Positions 1 through 6,573 of a stretch of DNA of 6,573 nt are shown here, piece after piece. Position numbers and translations under genes: made by a program. The stretch covers positions 1 to 6,573 of the forward strand of contig JAGARY010000173.1 of the NCBI GenBank assembly GCA_017622055.1, in the 5' to 3' direction. Source of the stretch: Treponema sp. (GTDB lineage: Bacteria > Spirochaetota > Spirochaetia > Treponematales > Treponemataceae). Each line of letters begins with the position of its first letter. Position 1 is the first letter of the stretch. Below the pieces are notes generated by a model. That model saw only the letters and a list, made by a program, of their open reading frames with translations, did no database searches and was not told where the DNA came from.

Positions 1-10
1 CCCCCCCCCC
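1..10 (-). repeat. Poly-G homopolymer (at least 10 G) inside the signal-peptide coding region
   Basis: The window opens with ten consecutive C on the plus strand, which is ten G on the coding strand of the edge gene. The run may continue beyond the edge. It follows the hydrophobic core of the signal peptide (A-M-V-W) and is read as Gly codons in the current frame. G-runs of this size are very unlikely by chance in such AT-rich DNA, and they are the usual substrate of slipped-strand phase variation; poly-G tracts do this in Treponema pallidum. Dark-cycle poly-G calls at read or contig ends give the same picture, so its biological reality is uncertain. Confidence 0.65.
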
Positions 11-71
11 ATACCATAGCTAGCACGGTAAGGATGCTAGCAATCTTTGTTATTGAAGTTTTTCTCTTCAT
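1..71 (-). CDS. 5' end of a gene for an exported protein, running off the left edge through a poly-G tract
   Basis: Only the first 23 codons are visible. They begin at the ATG at 71-69 and read M-K-R-K-T-S-I-T-K, then I-A-S-I-L-T-V-L-A-M-V-W, then G-G and a partial Gly codon. The basic start followed by a hydrophobic run is a classic Sec signal peptide, so the product is probably exported. Whether it is a lipoprotein cannot be told, because no cysteine is reached. The start is well supported by AGGAGG five bases upstream and a perfect consensus promoter about 30 bases further up. The gene lies 145 bp downstream of the giant CDS on the same strand but has its own promoter. The last ten visible bases are all G on the coding strand, so a length change in that run would shift the frame just after the signal peptide. 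The mature protein is outside the window and its function is unknown. Confidence 0.8.
   Translation of the reverse strand, partial: MKRKTSITKIASILTVLAMVWGG
19..41 (-). repeat. Inverted repeat (7-bp arms) within the signal-peptide codons
   Basis: The plus-strand arms are GCTAGCA (19-25) and TGCTAGC (35-41), separated by nine bases. The arms are perfectly complementary, and each contains the self-palindrome GCTAGC. In the mRNA this could form a seven-pair hairpin about 30 bases after the start codon and eight bases before the G-run. It lies entirely in coding sequence, so it may only reflect the codons for A-S-I-L-T-V-L-A. The match is seen directly; any function is inference. Confidence 0.5.
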
Positions 72-76
72 TTTTT

Positions 77-82
77 CCTCCT
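77..82 (-). promoter_or_regulatory. Strong Shine-Dalgarno site for the edge gene
   Basis: The coding strand carries AGGAGG (plus strand CCTCCT), then five A residues, then the ATG at 71. The sequence and spacing are near ideal, and they fix the start of the truncated exported-protein gene. The giant gene upstream has no comparable site. Confidence 0.85.
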
Positions 83-102
83 ACTCTTTATTGAGTTATT
101 TT

Positions 103-130
103 ATTATATACCACTTATTTTATTTGTCAA
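103..130 (-). promoter_or_regulatory. Perfect-consensus sigma-70 promoter for the edge gene
   Basis: On the minus strand a TTGACA -35 box (plus 125-130) is separated by 16 bp from a TATAAT -10 box (plus 103-108). Both hexamers match the consensus exactly. The predicted transcription start near 96 leaves a leader of about 25 bases that carries the AGGAGG site. The AT-rich stretch directly upstream of the -35 box could act as an UP element. This implies strong transcription of the edge gene, independent of the giant gene. Confidence 0.8.
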
Positions 131-147
131 AATTTATTTTATAAATT
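131..147 (-). repeat. AT-only perfect inverted repeat abutting the -35 box
   Basis: AATTTAT (131-137) and ATAAATT (141-147) are perfect inverted copies around a three-base TTT centre. The element ends directly beside the -35 hexamer at 130. It could be an UP-element-like stretch or an operator half-site pair. Because it contains only A and T in a very AT-rich spacer, chance is also plausible. Confidence 0.4.
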
Positions 148-174
148 GGGAAAAAATAGAAGATATGTTTTATA

Positions 175-195
175 TTGAAAGCTTATACCTCTCAA
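175..195 (-). terminator. Weak possible hairpin downstream of the giant gene
   Basis: In the minus-strand transcript, UUGAGAG (195-189) can pair with CUUUCAA (181-175), with one G-U wobble and a seven-base loop. It begins 21 bases after the stop codon. No U-run follows directly; the nearest one, AUUUUUUCCC, is about 16 bases further on. It is therefore a poor intrinsic terminator. It is recorded because nothing better ends the giant gene's transcript before the next promoter. Confidence 0.25.
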
Positions 196-216
196 AAAAT
201 TGAAAAACATCAATCA

Positions 217-3200
217 TTAATCTTTTACAACCATTATTTTTCTAGTTTCATCAATTGTGGAACTAATTACGCGAACAAAATAAAGACCACGAGCAACTTT
301 TGAACCGGCATTATTTGTACCATTCCATGTAAAGTAATGTTCTCCGGATGTTGTTGCTCCGTGGTTCAAATAAGTTACAATATTTCCGTCCAAAGTCATC
401 ACCATTACATCAAGATTTCCATCTTGTGGCAAATTGATTTTTACAATTGCTTTTTCACCATAAGTTGCATTAATTACGTTATTTAAAATTGTTACTCCAC
501 CTCTTTGATTTGTAACACTTTTAACTTTAAATGACCATAAATCTAGGGAAGTAATATCATTTACGTCTTTCATGCGAATTGCAAACAAAGGAAACTTCAT
601 ACTGTTGTTCAATTCATACAATCCAGTTAATAAATTATACTTTGGAGCAGGATAAATATTTACTTGAGAATTATCTTCATTCAAATAAGAGAACAAATAG
701 GAAATTTGATTTTCTGACTTCCAATTTTCAACAACAGATTTTGGAAACTCAAATTTTAAACCTGCAGAAATATCATCTTCATCAACTCGCTCTGAACAAA
801 TTATCCCATAGTTTGCATTTTTGTTGTATGTAAAAAAGTCAAAATGATTTTCCATTATATTTGGGAACCAAATTCTTAAATTTCCACCAATTTTTTTGTT
901 AAATTGTTCCGATGTCTTTTTGTTTTCTGTATCATTATTAAAATATAAATTTACATTTTCTACAAAATTATTTTCTGTTTTAGAAGTATTATCAACATCA
1001 CAAACAATTGTAATATCTTTATCATGATAGAAAGTTCCATAGTTTTGCTGATTTTCATTCCAATCTCTTACAACAAAACTAACTTCATCTTGAGTTGTGC
1101 TAGTAATTGGCTTTTTGTCTTCTTGAATTGAAGAATTATATCCATACAAAGGAGTTATTCCATTTATTGCCACTTCAGAAATTGCGTGGGTTTGGAACAT
1201 ATCAATATAGTTTCCTAAATCATCTTGAATTAATGTAACGTAAGAATCTTTTATATTTGTAATTGGATCACACATTTTGTAATCATATTTTTTTGGATTA
1301 ACAACTCTTAAATAAACATTTTTTACATCTTCTAAAGAAACATCTCGAGTAAATGCCATTTTGAATGCGGTGTAATTACCATTATCAAGAACAGATACAG
1401 GCTCAGCTGCGATTTTTGAATCAATTTGAATATCTGACGCTGCAAAAGTTCCGTCATCATTTATAGTAATCAACTCAAAACACTGAGGAAGAAGCTCCAA
1501 GAAAGATTCAGAAATTTCAATTTTGTTATCATCATTATCTAATAATGAAATTTCAGCCTGGTTAATTTTTTTTGTAAAAATTATATAAAAAGTTTTGTTA
1601 TCAATTGGACTTAAAATAGTTTCAATTGAAGGGGGAACTCTATCTACAGACAATGAAGTTTTACTTTTAAGTCTATTTCCTGCTAAATCTGTAATATAGC
1701 CAATTTTGTCATCATAAGAAAGTTTAAACGTAGTTTTTAATTCAAGATTATTATCTACTAACGGTAAAGAAAAATATAATCCATCAATTTGTTTTGAATC
1801 TCTAAATGTTGTTGCATTTCCTGTGAATAATCTTGCATTTGTTCCTACTATCACATTTTTTGAAATATCAAATTTTTCGGAAGGAGAAGATTCTGTATCT
1901 GTTGTATACAAAAATGCTTTTACACCATTTTCCAACGAAGAAAAACGAATTCCTCCAGAACTTCTATTTTCTTTATTTGTTTCAAACGCTCTTGAACCGC
2001 CAAAAATATCTGCACAATATGAATCTTCTAATATCAAAGTTTGAGAAGAATCATTTTTGCACCATCCTCGTTCTGTTATCCAAACCGCTTCATCAGAATT
2101 GTCAAAGGATGGAGTATTGTCTAAAAGATGAAATTCAACTCTATCTAGAGTAACGCCAAAACCGTAGTTATTTCCAATTGCTTCAATGCATTCACTTTCT
2201 TGCCAAGGAAGTTTTTCATTCAAACGTGAAGGTGCAAAAATTGGTTTTGAAATATCCCAATTCCCATAAACACCAGATTTTGAAGAATCTACAGTCAAAT
2301 TATTTTTTACCAAAGTTTGAGAGTTTCCTGCCATGTCAAATACTAAATCATTTTTTCCGTCGCAAATCATACTAACAGTTCCAGTTGGAAGTTCTGCTTC
2401 TTCAATATATCCAATCCATTTTTTGTGATTGTTTCCTTGGGCATCTTGAACAAATTCTGTTGGATGAGTATAACCTGCAATTGAATATCGCAAAGAATAT
2501 TTGTCAAAACGATAAAGTGCATTTACATATTTGTCTGCATTTCCCTGATTATTTTGAGAACCTGTGTAAATTTTTCCATTTTGAATTTTTGCAAGCCCCG
2601 CAAATTTTAATTCCCCACTTTGAGTAATATCTTCATTTTGAAGTGCACCAAATTTTTGTGTAACTTGAATATTTTTTGCATTTTCAATGCCTTGGTCATC
2701 GGCTTTTAAGAAAACTTCCTCTGCCCCGTTAGAATTTTCTGCATCATTTTCAGCAGGTTCTGTTCCAAAATTTACAAACTCGGAATATACAAACTCAATA
2801 AAATTGTGAGAATCGTAAGAAGGCTGAGATTCAGCGCCTTTTGTTTCGTCGTATTCTGTGTGATTTTCTTGTCCTGTTTTTACAGAAATTAAAACAGGTC
2901 CGGTTTTGTCTTCCACATTTTCAAAAGGCGTTTTTTGAGTTCCCGATGTTGTGCGTGCAGAATAGTTTGTAAGTCGTTTGCCCCAAAGGTCGGTAATTAT
3001 GTAAGAAAAAAAGTTTTCGCCCGATTGTGTTGTAGCGACAATTGCCCTTGGAAAATCCAAGCAAATGGTGGTGTTGTGATGAACTCCATCGTAATCTGTT
3101 GATTTTTCTTCTCCAACAAAAGTTCCTGTTGCGTCAGTATTCCATTTTGGATTTGCTTTTACATAAACATAATAATTTTTACTTCCGTTTTCTTCATAAT

Positions 3201-6200
3201 ATTGATTTACAACTTCAGAAACTTCTGTTGTGCATTTTTCATCTAAATAAACATTTTCAAAATAATGATTTTCATCTAACCCATTATTAAAACGCATTTG
3301 TTTTTGAGTAAATCTATCTTTTAAAATTCTAACTGGTTTGTTAAATTCCACACGAATCACATTATCAGAAACTGAATATGCTTTTGTAATTTTTACAGTT
3401 CCAGTTTCGTCATCAAAAGCCCAATTTTGATTTCCAGATTTATCTGTACATTGCAAAGCTGCAATTTGGTATGCAGCATCACAATCTGAAACTTCTGAAT
3501 TATAAACTTCGCAGAATGTCTTTTCCGCATCTGAAGTATCTGGAACAATCAACTTCCATTTTCCACTTCCTAGAGTCCCAGACAAAGCAAAAACTGTTCC
3601 GTTGGCATATAGATTTTTTCCTACAGTAATTGATTTATCTTGTGCAACTTTTACAGTTCCGGCGTAATTTTGGAAAATTTCTGTTCCATCTGGCAAAGAT
3701 GTTTCGAATGTATAAGAAGCCTGACTCCAATGTGCAGGACGATTTTTATTATACGAATAAAGATTTTCAATTCCAGTTTGATTATCTTTTAAAGAATAAT
3801 TTTCCCCAAGAATTACAACATCTTCGTCAATTTCAAGATTTCCAGACAAATCAACATTTCCAGAATACAATGCAAAATTATTTGATTTTACAAATCCTTT
3901 TATTGCAACATCATTTTCTTTTGATTTTGCAATAATCAGATTTCCGTCAATTAAAATTGAAGATTTATCACTTCCAATAGTTATATCTAATGAATTTTGT
4001 GATGAATTATAAAAATAAACATTTGAGCCAAAAGTTGCAGTTGGATTTTCTGATTCACCACTTTCTTCAAATTGCTCAAAAGACCCCAAAATCATAACTT
4101 GCCCAATTTTAGATTCACTTCCCTTTTCAACAAAACTTTTTCCATAAACAAAATCAGAAATTTTTAGCAATCCCGTATTTTGAATCTTTGCATCCTGTTT
4201 TACTGAAACTTTATCTGCAAAAGTAAAAGTTTCTCCTTCTGATGTAAAATCTTTTGCAACAAAAATTTCACCGTCAAAAGATTGAGTTTTTGCTTTAATT
4301 AATAATGAGCTTTCTGACTTTATAGCTTTAGTTTCTAAAATTCCTTCATTTAGATTTATTTCTAATTGTGATGTAGATGTCGTTGGAATTTCAACATTTC
4401 CGTTTAATGTTAGATTTTTTGAACCTGTTGATGTAACATTTCCCTTTAGTGTGATTTTTCCAGATGTAGCGGCTTCATTTATTTTTAGTTCAGAATCTCC
4501 TATTATTTCTGTTGCTTCTAAAGTGATATTATTGGCCGTTATTGTTCCACTTATTGAAGTTTCTCCTAATGTCACATCATTTGCAAACAAGTTCCCTGTA
4601 ATTAATGTCTTGCCTTTTGTGTGTGTAAAATTAACAGGATTTTCTTCTGTTCCAAATGTTGTTGTTGAATTTTTATCACTTCCAAAAGAAACTGTATTTT
4701 TTGATTTAATTTCACAAGCGTTTTTTATCGTTGTATTTTTGTAAAAAGTAATATCTCCTGCGTTTTCTGATGTAGAAAAATTTTCTATTTCGATTGGAGT
4801 ATCAAAAGTCGTAATTCCACTTTTAACAACTACATTTTTTATTTTTGATAACTGCCAATTTACAAATTTTACAGTTTTTCCATCGTCTTTATTTACAATA
4901 ATTGTATCATAGCCATCAGTTAACTTAGACAATTCTAAATACCACAAATCTGTAGAACCTATTAATTCAATTGTTCCTTCAATATTTCCCAAAGTACCAT
5001 TACTACCAGAAACAAATAATTTTTTATCAGAATCAATTGTTATAGTTCCGGTATTTGAAAGAATTCCAACAGCAGAATCTTCGTTTAAAGTAAGCGTTCC
5101 ATCATTTTTCAAAGTTCCAGCATTAATTGAACCACAACTTACATTTTTTCCAGAGTTGATTGTGATTGTTCCATTTGAATTCTCAAGTTTTTTAAGACCT
5201 GCAAAATCTGTATCAATAATAAGAGGATTAGAAGAATCACTACAAGAAAATGTTCCTGTTGACCCAGCAAAGTTTGGATTAACAGTAAAACCTTTTGTTG
5301 AATTCAAAATTCCATTTACAACAATAGAAGAACCTGTTCCAAAAGTAATATTATTTGCATCAATTGATAAACTACCACCTTCTGCAATTGTTAATTTTGC
5401 ACCATCAAAAATTTCAATTTTTCCACCAGAAAAATCAACTCTTTCTAAAATTTCAGGTTGATTCTCTATTTTGCTAATATATGCAGTTACATTTCCACTA
5501 GGAACAGTATCATTAGTCCAGTTTGCAGCGATATACCAGTTGTTATCGCTTCCTTTTCCCGTCCAAAGATAAGGCACAGTAACTTCCGCACTAGTATCAA
5601 CCAAATCTTTTACAAGTTCATCTTTTAAAGATTCGTGACCAACATCAGAAGTTATTTCTGAAATTTTGATACTTGTGGTTGAATTTTCAGGAATTGTGAT
5701 TTTTGGAATTGTAGCACCAGTCGTTCCATCTCCAGTTGTAGTACTACCAGTTTCCCATGTTTTAACTTCAAAGGAAGTTACATTTTCACCAATAGTTAAT
5801 AAACTATTCACCGTATCACTTTCATTATTCCAAAACACATCATGATTATCATCAGAATATCCCCATGTTGTTGTATTTAAATTCGTAATAGAAATTGTCC
5901 CAGAACCTGAAATATTTAAATTTCCAAGTTTACTTCCTTCACCTCCATTACCTTCTTCATTGGCAATTAATCCATTATCAATATCACCATCATTACTCCA
6001 GGAACTTCCTAAAAATAGAGTATTGTTTATCGTTAGAGTGTATCCATTTAAATCAATTGTACAAACATTACCTCCAAAAACAAATAATGTAGAAATTTCT
6101 AACGGAGCATTTAATGTTAAAGTTATACTTCCATTCATTGTACAAAGGGCAATAATATCATCTGTTCCATCTGGTCCCGTAACATTTTCATCATTTTGAT

Positions 6201-6408
6201 TTAGCCACTTGACGTCAATTGTTTGACCTGAACCATTAGTAGCTGTCCATACAGTTCCATTCCATACTAAATTTATAGTTTCCCCACTAGCAGGCTTAAT
6301 CTTCCCTGCCCCTGCAAATCCAAATCCGCCGGAAAAAATCATTAAAATGAGAATTATCAAAAAATGTCTGTTAACAAAATGATTTCGCAATTTCATACAG
6401 TATATCAT
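217..6408 (-). CDS. Giant secreted beta-rich surface/periplasmic protein with FlgD-like C-terminal domain (function unknown)
   Basis: This is an intact open frame of 2,063 codons ending in TAA. I cannot assign a function; it shows no enzyme signature. Domains in order: signal peptide to about residue 34; two W-x-G...W modules (about 49-75 and 282-311); a long N/T/S/G-rich stretch of short beta-strand repeats (about 312-865), probably a solenoid; Ig-like units starting near 1008 (V-S-D-N-V-I-R-V-E-F), 1166 (D-K-T-G-P-V) and 1588 (D-R-V-P-P-S); a W-N-E-N-Q-Q-N-Y-G-T segment near 1783; and a FlgD-like beta-domain (1981-2063) ending R-K-I-M-V-V-K-D. No autotransporter barrel, LPXTG or lipobox is visible. 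The start is uncertain. ATG at 6408 gives M-I-Y-C-M-K-L-R, while ATG at 6396 gives a cleaner signal peptide (M-K-L-R-N-H-F), and neither has a Shine-Dalgarno site. An adhesin or envelope-scaffold role is inference. The next gene, on the same strand, also encodes an exported protein. Confidence 0.9.
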   Translation of the reverse strand: MIYCMKLRNHFVNRHFLIILILMIFSGGFGFAGAGKIKPASGETINLVWNGTVWTATNGSGQTIDVKWLNQNDENVTGPDGTDDIIALCTMNGSITLTLNAPLEISTLFVFGGNVCTIDLNGYTLTINNTLFLGSSWSNDGDIDNGLIANEEGNGGEGSKLGNLNISGSGTISITNLNTTTWGYSDDNHDVFWNNESDTVNSLLTIGENVTSFEVKTWETGSTTTGDGTTGATIPKITIPENSTTSIKISEITSDVGHESLKDELVKDLVDTSAEVTVPYLWTGKGSDNNWYIAANWTNDTVPSGNVTAYISKIENQPEILERVDFSGGKIEIFDGAKLTIAEGGSLSIDANNITFGTGSSIVVNGILNSTKGFTVNPNFAGSTGTFSCSDSSNPLIIDTDFAGLKKLENSNGTITINSGKNVSCGSINAGTLKNDGTLTLNEDSAVGILSNTGTITIDSDKKLFVSGSNGTLGNIEGTIELIGSTDLWYLELSKLTDGYDTIIVNKDDGKTVKFVNWQLSKIKNVVVKSGITTFDTPIEIENFSTSENAGDITFYKNTTIKNACEIKSKNTVSFGSDKNSTTTFGTEENPVNFTHTKGKTLITGNLFANDVTLGETSISGTITANNITLEATEIIGDSELKINEAATSGKITLKGNVTSTGSKNLTLNGNVEIPTTSTSQLEINLNEGILETKAIKSESSLLIKAKTQSFDGEIFVAKDFTSEGETFTFADKVSVKQDAKIQNTGLLKISDFVYGKSFVEKGSESKIGQVMILGSFEQFEESGESENPTATFGSNVYFYNSSQNSLDITIGSDKSSILIDGNLIIAKSKENDVAIKGFVKSNNFALYSGNVDLSGNLEIDEDVVILGENYSLKDNQTGIENLYSYNKNRPAHWSQASYTFETSLPDGTEIFQNYAGTVKVAQDKSITVGKNLYANGTVFALSGTLGSGKWKLIVPDTSDAEKTFCEVYNSEVSDCDAAYQIAALQCTDKSGNQNWAFDDETGTVKITKAYSVSDNVIRVEFNKPVRILKDRFTQKQMRFNNGLDENHYFENVYLDEKCTTEVSEVVNQYYEENGSKNYYVYVKANPKWNTDATGTFVGEEKSTDYDGVHHNTTICLDFPRAIVATTQSGENFFSYIITDLWGKRLTNYSARTTSGTQKTPFENVEDKTGPVLISVKTGQENHTEYDETKGAESQPSYDSHNFIEFVYSEFVNFGTEPAENDAENSNGAEEVFLKADDQGIENAKNIQVTQKFGALQNEDITQSGELKFAGLAKIQNGKIYTGSQNNQGNADKYVNALYRFDKYSLRYSIAGYTHPTEFVQDAQGNNHKKWIGYIEEAELPTGTVSMICDGKNDLVFDMAGNSQTLVKNNLTVDSSKSGVYGNWDISKPIFAPSRLNEKLPWQESECIEAIGNNYGFGVTLDRVEFHLLDNTPSFDNSDEAVWITERGWCKNDSSQTLILEDSYCADIFGGSRAFETNKENRSSGGIRFSSLENGVKAFLYTTDTESSPSEKFDISKNVIVGTNARLFTGNATTFRDSKQIDGLYFSLPLVDNNLELKTTFKLSYDDKIGYITDLAGNRLKSKTSLSVDRVPPSIETILSPIDNKTFYIIFTKKINQAEISLLDNDDNKIEISESFLELLPQCFELITINDDGTFAASDIQIDSKIAAEPVSVLDNGNYTAFKMAFTRDVSLEDVKNVYLRVVNPKKYDYKMCDPITNIKDSYVTLIQDDLGNYIDMFQTHAISEVAINGITPLYGYNSSIQEDKKPITSTTQDEVSFVVRDWNENQQNYGTFYHDKDITIVCDVDNTSKTENNFVENVNLYFNNDTENKKTSEQFNKKIGGNLRIWFPNIMENHFDFFTYNKNANYGIICSERVDEDDISAGLKFEFPKSVVENWKSENQISYLFSYLNEDNSQVNIYPAPKYNLLTGLYELNNSMKFPLFAIRMKDVNDITSLDLWSFKVKSVTNQRGGVTILNNVINATYGEKAIVKINLPQDGNLDVMVMTLDGNIVTYLNHGATTSGEHYFTWNGTNNAGSKVARGLYFVRVISSTIDETRKIMVVKD
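220..468 (-). other. C-terminal FlgD-like Ig / T9SS-CTD-like domain of the giant protein
   Basis: Residues about 1981-2063 show the pattern G-E-K-A-I-V-K-I-N-L-P, M-T-L-D-G-N-I-V, W-N-G-T-N-N-A-G, V-A-R-G-L-Y-F-V-R-V and R-K-I-M-V-V-K. This matches the FlgD Ig-like fold family as I know it. The same fold is used as a C-terminal sorting signal for type IX secretion in Bacteroidetes, and it also ends many Treponema exported proteins. Here it lies at the extreme C-terminus, where an anchoring or sorting role is plausible but unproven. Confidence 0.75.
5476..5565 (-). other. W-x-G...NW...VP module of the giant protein
   Basis: Residues 282-311 run W-T-G-K-G-S-D-N-N-W, then A-A-N-W, then V-P-S-G-N and A-Y-I. 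This tryptophan-rich pattern commonly introduces beta-solenoid regions of bacterial surface proteins. A related, more divergent copy appears to follow the signal peptide (W-N-G-T-V-W near residue 49). The solenoid-like repeats begin immediately after this module. Confidence 0.55.
6307..6396 (-). other. Sec signal peptide of the giant protein
   Basis: From the ATG at 6396 the protein starts M-K-L-R-N-H-F-V-N-R-H, followed by a hydrophobic core F-L-I-I-L-I-L-M-I-F and a small-residue stretch ending A-G-A. This gives a plausible signal peptidase I site after A-G-A, with the mature protein beginning G-K-I-K. There is no cysteine near the site, so it is not a lipoprotein. The four extra residues from the ATG at 6408 (M-I-Y-C) would make an unusual start, which is why 6396 may be the true one. 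Confidence 0.75.
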
Positions 6409-6433
6409 TTAAATTTCGGAATAATCAAAGAAA

Positions 6434-6460
6434 ATTCTAATATGTTGTGCAATCTGTCAA
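6434..6460 (-). promoter_or_regulatory. Probable sigma-70 promoter for the giant gene
   Basis: The minus strand carries TTGACA (plus 6455-6460), a 15-bp spacer, then TAGAAT (plus 6434-6439), which matches the -10 consensus at five of six positions. The spacer is shorter than the optimal 17 bp. Predicted transcription would begin near 6427, about 20-30 bases before either candidate start codon. An AT-rich run lies just upstream of the -35 box. Confidence 0.6.
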
Positions 6461-6573
6461 GTATAAAAATTAGGAAAGATTTTCGGCAATTTACCACTCT
6501 AATATTCTTGGATCATGAAAAAATCATGCCATATAGGTCAATGGATTCTCCGAAGTTCTTTAGGTCTTAATGC
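6461..6573. other. Upstream intergenic stretch with no supportable gene
   Basis: No convincing coding sequence is seen on either strand. On the minus strand one frame is open from the edge for only eleven codons before a TGA (6540-6538), so it could be the tail of an upstream gene or chance. A small inverted repeat, CATGA (6514-6518) and TCATG (6524-6528) around five A residues, is too short to call a terminator. Confidence 0.4.

Noticed and set aside
72..216. Small RNA gene or riboswitch in the intergenic gap
   Set aside because: The gap is almost fully explained by the promoter, leader and ribosome site; no structured conserved motif was recognised.
579..6199. Many plus-strand open frames of 65-106 codons inside the giant gene
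   Set aside because: They lie antisense to a continuous, clearly protein-like frame. Their F/L/H/Q-rich products are typical of antisense shadows of AT-rich genes.
6436..6506. Direct repeat TCTAATAT at 6436-6443 and 6498-6505
   Set aside because: An 8-mer of mostly A/T in AT-rich intergenic DNA is expected by chance.
6514..6528. CATGA-AAAAA-TCATG inverted repeat as a terminator of an upstream gene
   Set aside because: It has only five base pairs, an A/T loop, no trailing U-run and no confirmed upstream gene.
6364..6570. Plus-strand 68-codon open frame overlapping the start of the giant gene
   Set aside because: It has no ribosome site, runs antisense across the giant gene's promoter and start, and shows no recognisable protein character.
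6538..6573. Eleven-codon minus-strand open tail ending in TGA
   Set aside because: It is too short to separate from chance; nothing in it is recognisable.

Overview
The window reads as two co-oriented minus-strand genes from an AT-rich, Gram-negative-type bacterium. My best guess is a gut or rumen Treponema (spirochaete), at moderate confidence. The large protein has the look I associate with Treponema secreted proteins: a Sec signal, W-x-G...NW modules, beta-solenoid-like repeats, 'D-x-T-G-P' Ig-like units, a 'RDWNxxQQNYGT' segment and a FlgD-like C-terminal beta-domain ending RKIMVVKD. The promoters and the AGGAGG ribosome site are ordinary sigma-70 and Shine-Dalgarno types, which argues against Bacteroidetes, the other group where such C-termini are common. 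This assignment rests on recall and inspection, not on a search.

Layout, reading along the minus strand from the right edge. Positions 6573-6461 hold no supportable gene. A plausible promoter lies at 6460-6434. One very long gene (6408 to 217, about 2,060 codons) fills 94% of the window and encodes a giant secreted, probably surface-exposed or periplasmic, beta-rich protein of unknown function. A 145-bp gap (216-72) follows. It contains a weak possible hairpin, a perfect AT-only inverted repeat, a perfect consensus promoter (TTGACA, 16 bp, TATAAT) and AGGAGG five bases before an ATG. That ATG opens a second gene whose first 23 codons look like a signal peptide and run straight into a poly-G tract (poly-C on the plus strand) at the window edge.

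Both gene products appear to be exported. The large gene has no visible Shine-Dalgarno site and an imperfect promoter, whereas the truncated second gene has near-ideal expression signals. The point most worth a second look is the run of at least ten Gs inside the second gene's signal-peptide region. It could be a slipped-strand phase-variation switch. It could also be a sequencing or assembly artefact, because it sits exactly on the edge. I see no RNA genes, CRISPR arrays, insertion sequences or known defence systems.
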